Assembly (NCBI GenBank): GCA_002383325.1
Contig: DFYJ01000131.1
Location: 18,679-30,201 of the forward strand
Length of the DNA stretch: 11,523 nucleotides
Origin: Candidatus Aminicenantes bacterium UBA4085
Lineage (GTDB): Bacteria > Acidobacteriota > Aminicenantia > Aminicenantales > UBA4085
Reading direction: 5' to 3'
In this document: positions 6,893 to 11,523 of the stretch, one piece after another
Numbering within the stretch: position 1 is the first letter of the stretch
How the letters are laid out: every line of letters begins with the position of its first letter
The notes under the pieces: generated by a model
What the model saw: only the letters and a program-made list of their open reading frames with translations
Databases searched by the model: none
Told to the model about the DNA's origin: nothing
Made by a program: the position numbers and the translations under genes

Positions 6893-8439
6893 CCGAGCGA
6901 GCGCAGCTTCTCGACCAGGAGAATCTGCTCCTCGGCCGTCAATCCGCCGCCGGGCTCAGCCCCGGCCAGCTCCCCGGCCAGGGCCTCGGCCTCGGTTCTC
7001 AGGGAAGCCGCAATCTCCGCCCGTCCGCGGGCCAGGTTGGATTCTTCCCGCGGGTCGGCCGCCAGGTCGTAGAGCTCGATGGGCGCATCGGAGTCGACGG
7101 GGGCATAAGCCATCTTCCAGCCGCCGGAGCGGAGGCCGCGGATGTAGAAGTCCTGCGGAGCCTGGGCTCCGCCGCGGGCTTCCATGTAGAGGGGGCGCTC
7201 TTCGACGCCATCCGAGTCCAGCAGATGGGCGAAGCTGCGGCCGTGCATCGGGCCGGCCGGGGGCTGCAAGCCCAGGATGTCGCAGAGCGTCGGCAGGATG
7301 TCGATGTGGCGGACGGCGCTCATCTGCCGGCGGGGGGCGGCTTTCAGGGCCGGGCCGGCGATCAGGAAGGGAATGCGGGCCAGGTAGTCGTAGATGTGAT
7401 AGCCGTGCTGGAGATGAAACTGGGACAGGGTCATGCGAAGAATCTGCCGTTGGGCGGCCCGGCTGTCACCCTGGCCGACCGCCAGACCGACCTGGAAATC
7501 CTCTTTTTTATTGCGCCAAAACTCGCGCCAGCCGTCCGGCGTCAGCCGGAATCTCTGCGTCCGGATCCGGCTCAGGCCGATCCGCACGAGCGTCAGGCAG
7601 ATGCGGACTCGGCTCGAGGGCGCGATGGGGCCTTCCCTCATGCGGGTGTGCTCGTCGAGGCGCAGCGAGACTTCGTGAAGCTGGCGGCTCCGTTTTTTAT
7701 AGAGAGCCACGTCTTCCTGGACCCGGGAGTCTTCTTCGTGATTCAAGCGAGGGATTCCCAGCTTGTCCATGAAATAGGGCAGAAGAGTATCCGGCCGCGC
7801 GGCTTCGTCGACCCGCTCGCCATGGTCGCCGGTCAGGATGACAAGGGCTTCGGGCCCGGCCGCGTCGATGAGATCGCCGATGAAGCCGTCCAGCGCGCTC
7901 CAGGCTCGGTCGTAAGCGGTCGCGCCGAATGCCGCCGAGCGGAACGCGGCGGGAACATGCCGGGGCTGGTGGATCTCCCAGAGGTGGACCAGGAGGAACC
8001 AGGGAGCGGCGAACCCGCCCCCGCGCATCCGCTCCAGGAGGCGCCGGCCCCAGCGGGTGTCGCCCGACTCGGCCTGCCCGCGATGGGCGTAGGCCTCGAA
8101 CCCGCGGCCGATTCCGAGCACGGGCAGCAGCGGCCCGGTGACCTCGGCGTAGGTGTGGTAGCCGTGCCCGGCCAGAATCCCGGCCAGGGTTGCCGGCTTG
8201 GCGTCCATCTGGACGCCGAGCAGGCCGGTGATCCCGTGCGTCAGGCTGTAGCAGCCGGTGAAGATCGAGGCGAAGGAGGGCGAGGTGATGGGGTTCTCGA
8301 CGAACATCCGCGGGAAAGCGGCGGACCGGGCGGCGAACTCGTCGATCCGGGGAGTCAGGGAGGTCCGGCCCGGCCCGAAGACCCGGTCCGACCGGAGGCA
8401 GTCCACGACGATCATCAGGATATTCGGACGCGCCGTCAT
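6883..8439 (-). CDS. Sulfatase-like hydrolase/transferase (alkaline phosphatase superfamily) with long insert
   Basis: This 518-residue protein has the sulfatase fold: PNILMIVVDCLRSD with metal ligand D13, ASIFTGCYSLTHGI (57-70), the metal-binding GDHGE (204-208), HGYHIYDYLARIPFLIAGP (345-363), and HIDILPTLCDILG (378-390). The nucleophile position of the C/S-x-P-S-R motif is T52 in TSPSFAS, and the following Arg is Phe56. It therefore lacks the Cys or Ser converted to formylglycine in true sulfatases; Thr is the nucleophile in phosphoglycerol transferases such as LtaS. About 137 residues (209-344) separate GDHGE from the HG motif, far more than usual, and are Arg/Lys-rich. No signal peptide or membrane helix is evident. 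The C-terminus LRSLGYM resembles many acidobacterial-type sulfatases. A GGGAG lies about 11 nt before the ATG; I found no convincing promoter on this strand. Confidence 0.88.
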   Translation of the reverse strand: MTARPNILMIVVDCLRSDRVFGPGRTSLTPRIDEFAARSAAFPRMFVENPITSPSFASIFTGCYSLTHGITGLLGVQMDAKPATLAGILAGHGYHTYAEVTGPLLPVLGIGRGFEAYAHRGQAESGDTRWGRRLLERMRGGGFAAPWFLLVHLWEIHQPRHVPAAFRSAAFGATAYDRAWSALDGFIGDLIDAAGPEALVILTGDHGERVDEAARPDTLLPYFMDKLGIPRLNHEEDSRVQEDVALYKKRSRQLHEVSLRLDEHTRMREGPIAPSSRVRICLTLVRIGLSRIRTQRFRLTPDGWREFWRNKKEDFQVGLAVGQGDSRAAQRQILRMTLSQFHLQHGYHIYDYLARIPFLIAGPALKAAPRRQMSAVRHIDILPTLCDILGLQPPAGPMHGRSFAHLLDSDGVEERPLYMEARGGAQAPQDFYIRGLRSGGWKMAYAPVDSDAPIELYDLAADPREESNLARGRAEIAASLRTEAEALAGELAGAEPGGGLTAEEQILLVEKLRSLGYM

Positions 8440-8486
8440 TTCAATCCAGTCTCCCGGCCCTAGCTCGATCGGCCCTCCTCCCGTCT

Positions 8487-8515
8487 TTGAAACCCGGGAC
8501 CGAATCCGGTAGAAT
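8487..8515 (+). promoter_or_regulatory. Strong sigma70-like promoter of the acyltransferase operon
   Basis: TTGAAA (8487-8492) and TAGAAT (8510-8515) are spaced by 17 bp, each 5 of 6 to consensus. Predicted transcription starts near 8522. The -10 box contains the in-frame ATG at 8514, which therefore cannot be the start if the promoter is real; the next in-frame ATG is 8538. The leader would be only about 16 nt with no clear Shine-Dalgarno sequence. Confidence 0.63.
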
Positions 8516-8537
8516 GAGGGCTTCCATCGGCTTCCCT

Positions 8538-9281
8538 ATGAATAGCGCTGACGAGGGGTGGCGGTCAAGTCCGGTGTTGCGCTCTGCCGTCCACACCGCG
8601 ATCGGCCTGGCCTCCTATCCCGGGTTGGCCATCTTCAACAAGATGCGGATCGAGGGCGCTGAAAACCTCGTCGGGCTGCCCAGTCGGAACGTCCTTTTCG
8701 TCAGCAACCACAGGACCTACTTCACGGAAGTCATCGCCTATCTCCACGTCTTCTGCGCCGTGAAGTGGTCCAAGATCAACCGGCTGGGATGCCCGAGCTA
8801 CCTCCTGAGCCCGTTCGTGGGGGCTCTCTTCGTGGCCTCGGTCGAGACCATGAAGAACGGTCTGCTGTCCCGACTCCTGGGCCTGGCCGGGGCCGTGCTG
8901 GTCAAGCGGACCTGGCGGACCGGTGAGATCGAGACCCACCGGGATCGCGATCCGGGCGATACGGACAGGATCCTGCGCGCACTGCGCGAGCGCTGGGTCA
9001 TCACCTTCCCGCAAGGCACGACCAGGCTGCGCGCTCCCGGACGGAAGGGGACGGCCCACCTTATCCTGCAGAGCGGCGCCATCGTCATCCCGGTCGTTGC
9101 CCGCGGCTTTGACCGCGTCTTCGGCAAGAAGGGAATCCGCATCCGCAAGGTGGGTGCGCCGCTGTCCGTGACTTTCAAGCCGCCCTTGACCTGGCCTTCC
9201 GGGGTCTCCCCGGAGGCCGTTTTGGAGCGGGTCATGGAGTCCATCGAGGAGACCGAGCGGCATTGGAACGCATCCCGCTGA
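8538..9281 (+). CDS. PlsC-like 1-acylglycerol-3-phosphate acyltransferase family protein
   Basis: A 247-residue lipid acyltransferase homologue. Visible blocks are VLFVSNHRTYFTEV (52-65), LLSPFVGALFVASVETMKNG (89-108), LAGAVLVKRTWR (116-127), WVITFPQGTT (153-162), APGRKGTAHL (166-175) and IVIPVVARGF (182-191). These correspond to PlsC motifs I, II, III (FPEGT) and IV. Two key positions differ: the HX4D catalytic pair reads H58-x5-E64 (Thr63 where Asp is usual), and the Glu of FPEGT is Gln (FPQGT). I recall Bacteroidetes-type relatives with NHxTYFxD and FPQGTT, so this is probably a distinct subfamily, not a dead enzyme. Role: acyl transfer to a lysophospholipid or another lipid or glycan acceptor at the inner membrane. 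In-frame starts at 8487 (TTG) and 8514 overlap the promoter; 8538 is chosen. The stop overlaps the next gene if that one starts at TTG 9263. Confidence 0.85.
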   Translation: MNSADEGWRSSPVLRSAVHTAIGLASYPGLAIFNKMRIEGAENLVGLPSRNVLFVSNHRTYFTEVIAYLHVFCAVKWSKINRLGCPSYLLSPFVGALFVASVETMKNGLLSRLLGLAGAVLVKRTWRTGEIETHRDRDPGDTDRILRALRERWVITFPQGTTRLRAPGRKGTAHLILQSGAIVIPVVARGFDRVFGKKGIRIRKVGAPLSVTFKPPLTWPSGVSPEAVLERVMESIEETERHWNASR

Positions 9282-10786
9282 AGGCGACGAAGGAGGACTC
9301 GGCCGCGGCGGCCGGGCCTTCGTTCATGGCCTGCCCGCTGTCACTCTTCCACCTGACCGGCCTGGCCGCCATCCTGACCGCCGGCGTCCTCCTGGCCTTT
9401 GGTTCCGCATGGGCCCCGGCGCCCCTGGCTTTGTTCGCCCTCGCCTGTCTGGCCGCGCCCTTCCTCCCCGGGCTCGGCTTCTTTCTGCCCGTGATCGCCC
9501 GGGGAGACAGGACGCGTCCGCTGGCGGCTCTGACTTTTGACGACGGGCCCGACCCGGCCACGACCCCGCCGCTGCTGGACCTTCTGGATCGGCGGAAGGC
9601 TCGGGCTGCGTTCTTCCTGGTCGGCGAGAAAGCCAAGCGCCATCCCGGCTTGGTCCGGGCCATCCTGGACCGCGGCCACGAGATCGGAAACCACTCCTAC
9701 CGCCACGACAATTTCCTCATGCTCCGCGGCCGGACCCGGCTTCGGAGCGAGATCCGAAGGGCCCAGGATGTCCTGCTCGCTTTCGGCGTCCGGCCGCTCG
9801 CGTTCCGACCCCCGGTCGGGATCACCAATCCCCGGCTGCGGCGGGTCCTGGGCCGGGAGGGGATGATCTGCGTCGGCTTCCGGAAGCGGCCGGCCGATTT
9901 CGGCAATCGGCGCACGTCCGGTTTGCGGGATCGCCTGACCCGGGGGCTGTCTTCCGGCGGCATCCTGCTCCTGCACGAAGGCCTGCCGGACTCCGCCCTC
10001 GGCGACGCGGGGCCCTGGCTGGCTGAGGTGGACGCCGTCCTGAAAGCCATGGCCGATCGGGGTTTGCGGGCCGCTCCTCTCTCCGAGGTCATTCGCCGGC
10101 CGGTGATGATGCCGGCCGGAGCCGGCGGCGGCGGGGCGGATCCCGTGCGGGCCTTCTACGACGGCCTGGCGGGTAGGTATGACGGCGAGCAGGACGCTGG
10201 CGGCGCCTCGAGCCTGCGGCGGGACGAGATCGAAGCAGCCCGGGTCCGCCTTCCCGGCCTGCTCGAGGCCTCGGACTCCGTGCTGGAGATCGGGGCCGGG
10301 ACGGGACGGTTCACGCTGATGCTGGCCGGCCTGGCCGGGGCGGTGACCGCGGTCGACGTGTCGGAAGGCATGCTGGCCGTCTTAGAAGCCAAGGCCAGGG
10401 CGGCGGGACTGACGGGGGTTCGGATCATTCCGGGCGATGCCCGCCGACTCGAGCTGGGCGGGATGTTCGACGCGGCCTGCGCCTTCTCCAGCTTGGAGTA
10501 TTTCCGGGATCTCCCCGGGCTGTTGGCCCGGATCGGGACGCGGATCAAGCCGGGCGGCTTGCTCTATTTCACCCTGGCCCGCCGGTCTCCCTTCCGTCTG
10601 CCCGGCCAGATCGGAAACGCCGTGCGGCAGGGCGTCTGGCTGCGGGCCTACGGCCGAAGCTCTCTCGTCCGGATGCTCGGACGATCGGGATATCGTGTCC
10701 AGGAGATCCGTTCTTTCGGGATGCGCGGCATCCTTGGGCGAGGCCTGCTCTGGGAAGTCGTCGCCCTCCGGGATGGAGCCGATTGA
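9263..10786 (+). CDS. Membrane-anchored polysaccharide deacetylase (NodB) fused to a class I SAM methyltransferase
   Basis: A 507-residue three-part protein. Residues about 27-78 hold two hydrophobic stretches, likely one or two membrane helices. Residues 88-280 are a NodB-homology metal-dependent deacetylase with all expected motifs: LTFDDGPDP (90-98), NHSYRH (143-148, metal His pair), FRPPVG (181-186), and ILLLHEG (234-240). After a Gly-rich linker (284-292) comes a methyltransferase (about 296-507): VLEIGAGTGRF (340-350), AVDVSEGM (363-370), PGDARRL (390-396), and IKPGGLLYF (428-436). The product could remove an acetyl or formyl group from a sugar and methylate the same or a neighbouring position; the substrate is unknown. 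The start is uncertain: TTG 9263 overlaps the acyltransferase stop by 19 nt and has GAG nearby, while ATG 9326 has no ribosome site and begins just before the first helix. There is no stop or internal start signal between the domains, so the fusion looks genuine. Confidence 0.88.
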   Translation: MERIPLKATKEDSAAAAGPSFMACPLSLFHLTGLAAILTAGVLLAFGSAWAPAPLALFALACLAAPFLPGLGFFLPVIARGDRTRPLAALTFDDGPDPATTPPLLDLLDRRKARAAFFLVGEKAKRHPGLVRAILDRGHEIGNHSYRHDNFLMLRGRTRLRSEIRRAQDVLLAFGVRPLAFRPPVGITNPRLRRVLGREGMICVGFRKRPADFGNRRTSGLRDRLTRGLSSGGILLLHEGLPDSALGDAGPWLAEVDAVLKAMADRGLRAAPLSEVIRRPVMMPAGAGGGGADPVRAFYDGLAGRYDGEQDAGGASSLRRDEIEAARVRLPGLLEASDSVLEIGAGTGRFTLMLAGLAGAVTAVDVSEGMLAVLEAKARAAGLTGVRIIPGDARRLELGGMFDAACAFSSLEYFRDLPGLLARIGTRIKPGGLLYFTLARRSPFRLPGQIGNAVRQGVWLRAYGRSSLVRMLGRSGYRVQEIRSFGMRGILGRGLLWEVVALRDGAD

Positions 10787-10787
10787 G

Positions 10788-11216
10788 ATGCGGGCCAAGA
10801 GCTATCCCGCCTGGAAGCGCCGGCTGGCCGGATCGCGCTTCTTCCGGCGGGCTTCCGCCGAGGCCGCGGTCAGGGACGTGCGGCCCCCGAAGCCCACGAT
10901 CCGATTCCTGTCCGGTCTGGCCCTCATCGGCTTGAGCTACCTTCTGGCCTGGCCGCTCATCGGGCTGCTGGGGCTTATCTCCGTGCGACGGAGTCGACCG
11001 GCCCTCGTGGCCCTCGGCGGCCCGATCGCCTACGGCGTCTCCTCCGCGGTGTTCCTCCTCGGCGTCTTCCTGGCCGGAAAAGACGGCCTGCGCTTCATGC
11101 GCTGGGCGGGATATCGTCTCGCGGCCCGCTTCGGCGATCGGCATTTGGCTCCTCCGGACGGGGCGGAGGACACCGGGCCCGGCCGGGATGGAAGGCCCGG
11201 CTCAACGGACGGCTAG
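10788..11216 (+). CDS. Small two-helix membrane protein, function unknown
   Basis: I do not recognise this 142-residue protein. It has a basic N-terminal stretch (KSYPAWKRRLAGSRFFRR), then two strong hydrophobic segments at about 40-66 and 73-97 joined by a short basic turn (VRRSR), and a Pro/Gly/Asp-rich tail. This predicts an inner-membrane protein with both ends on the same side, probably the cytoplasm given the basic flanks. ATG 10788 is chosen: GGAG lies 9 nt upstream and it follows the fusion gene's stop by one base. An in-frame ATG at 10773 would overlap that gene by 14 nt. The tight spacing implies translation together with the deacetylase/methyltransferase. No catalytic motif is visible. 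The hydrophobic pattern and codon usage support a real gene. Confidence 0.7.
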   Translation: MRAKSYPAWKRRLAGSRFFRRASAEAAVRDVRPPKPTIRFLSGLALIGLSYLLAWPLIGLLGLISVRRSRPALVALGGPIAYGVSSAVFLLGVFLAGKDGLRFMRWAGYRLAARFGDRHLAPPDGAEDTGPGRDGRPGSTDG

Positions 11217-11523
11217 GATCCAGGCGATGTGAGGGCCGAGGGTGCATCCCTCGACGCGCTCGACGCCGAATCCAGCGGCGGCCAGGTCCGCTGCGAACTC
11301 GTCCGGCGTGCGCAGCCGGACGGCCCTTCGGCTTGTCTTCCATTTCCAGGACTGCAGCCGGACCGGCCAGGACATCTTGGCGCTTCCCGGGAGCGTGGCC
11401 CGGATCACCAGTCGGCCGCCCGGCTTCAAGCGCCCGGCCAGACCCGAGAGGGTGGCGCGGAAATCCTCATCGGACAGCTCGGGGGCGATATCAAGCAGGA
11501 CAGCGGCGTCGGCCGGCCCGGAG
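11202..11523 (-). CDS. Class I SAM-dependent methyltransferase, C-terminal part (5' partial)
   Basis: The frame is open from the window end to the TGA at 11204-11202, giving 106 codons of the C-terminal half. Visible are AAVLLDIAPELSDEDFR, a typical motif II/post-II region, and LKPGGRLVIRA (coding for the KPGG turn and strand 5), followed by PDEFAADLAAAGFGVERVEG and a last strand ending in AWILAVR. These are standard class I methyltransferase features. The SAM-binding GxGxG loop lies outside the window, so substrate and activity cannot be stated. It is convergent with the membrane-protein gene and overlaps it by 15 nt. It may belong to the same envelope-modification neighbourhood. Confidence 0.75.
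   Translation of the reverse strand, partial: SGPADAAVLLDIAPELSDEDFRATLSGLAGRLKPGGRLVIRATLPGSAKMSWPVRLQSWKWKTSRRAVRLRTPDEFAADLAAAGFGVERVEGCTLGPHIAWILAVR

Noticed and set aside
7690..7700. A6 run on the coding strand of the sulfatase gene as a programmed frameshift site
   Set aside because: In the zero frame the run reads TAT-AAA-AAA-CGG, which is not a slippery heptamer in phase, and the gene reads through normally; the same holds for the run near 7504-7509.
6502..8463. A 653-codon plus-strand frame across the reductase end and the whole sulfatase gene
   Set aside because: It spans two unrelated genes in a different frame, lacks domain motifs and has Gln/Arg/Pro-biased composition typical of a shadow frame.
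8440..8537. A minus-strand promoter for the sulfatase gene in the divergent gap
   Set aside because: I could find no -35/-10 pair at 16-18 bp with better than chance match on that strand.
11160..11200. GC-rich self-complementary sequence near the end of the membrane-protein gene as a terminator
   Set aside because: No clear stem with a T-tract on either strand; it fits ordinary Gly/Pro/Asp coding sequence.

Overview
The window is very GC-rich. Several 60-base blocks counted by hand run near 70% GC, and long antisense ORFs shadow most real genes. The gene content suggests an anaerobic, fermentative Gram-negative-type bacterium: a 2-hydroxyacyl-CoA dehydratase subunit, a fused ADP-forming acyl-CoA synthetase, an exported protein, and envelope and lipid enzymes. 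GC content, the sulfatase C-terminus (ending RSLGYM) and the overall gene style remind me of Acidobacteriota or Candidatus Aminicenantes. That is an impression from memory, not a placement. I saw no tRNA, rRNA, CRISPR array, insertion sequence or phage gene.

Left part (1-2353). The window opens inside the 3' end of a SecA-like gene whose product ends in a hydrophobic segment. It overlaps tail to tail with a minus-strand gene for an exported protein carrying a PI3/4-kinase-type catalytic signature. That gene is divergent from an SDR oxidoreductase of the YdfG type. The 119-bp gap between them fits two back-to-back sigma70-like promoters with -35 boxes one base apart.

Middle part (1580-6892). 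The SDR, a 2-hydroxyacyl-CoA dehydratase subunit and a fused ADP-forming acyl-CoA synthetase form a likely plus-strand operon (gaps of 54 and 16 nt). A ketopantoate-reductase-family gene follows after 155 nt and has its own good promoter (TTGACG-N17-TAAAAT). Together these enzymes could reduce a 2-oxo acid to the hydroxy acid, activate it with CoA and dehydrate it to an enoyl-CoA. This is inference: the second dehydratase subunit and the activator ATPase are not in the window.

Right part (6883-11523). A minus-strand sulfatase/alkaline-phosphatase-superfamily protein has Thr at the nucleophile position and a long Arg/Lys-rich insert of lower GC. It runs divergently from an operon of PlsC-like acyltransferase, a membrane-anchored NodB-deacetylase/methyltransferase fusion, and a small two-helix membrane protein, all read from TTGAAA-N17-TAGAAT. 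The window closes in the 3' end of a minus-strand methyltransferase. The set suggests building or trimming of an envelope glycolipid or polysaccharide, with unknown substrate. No gap exceeds 300 bases. All three convergent junctions overlap (7, 10 and 15 nt), so none has an intergenic terminator.
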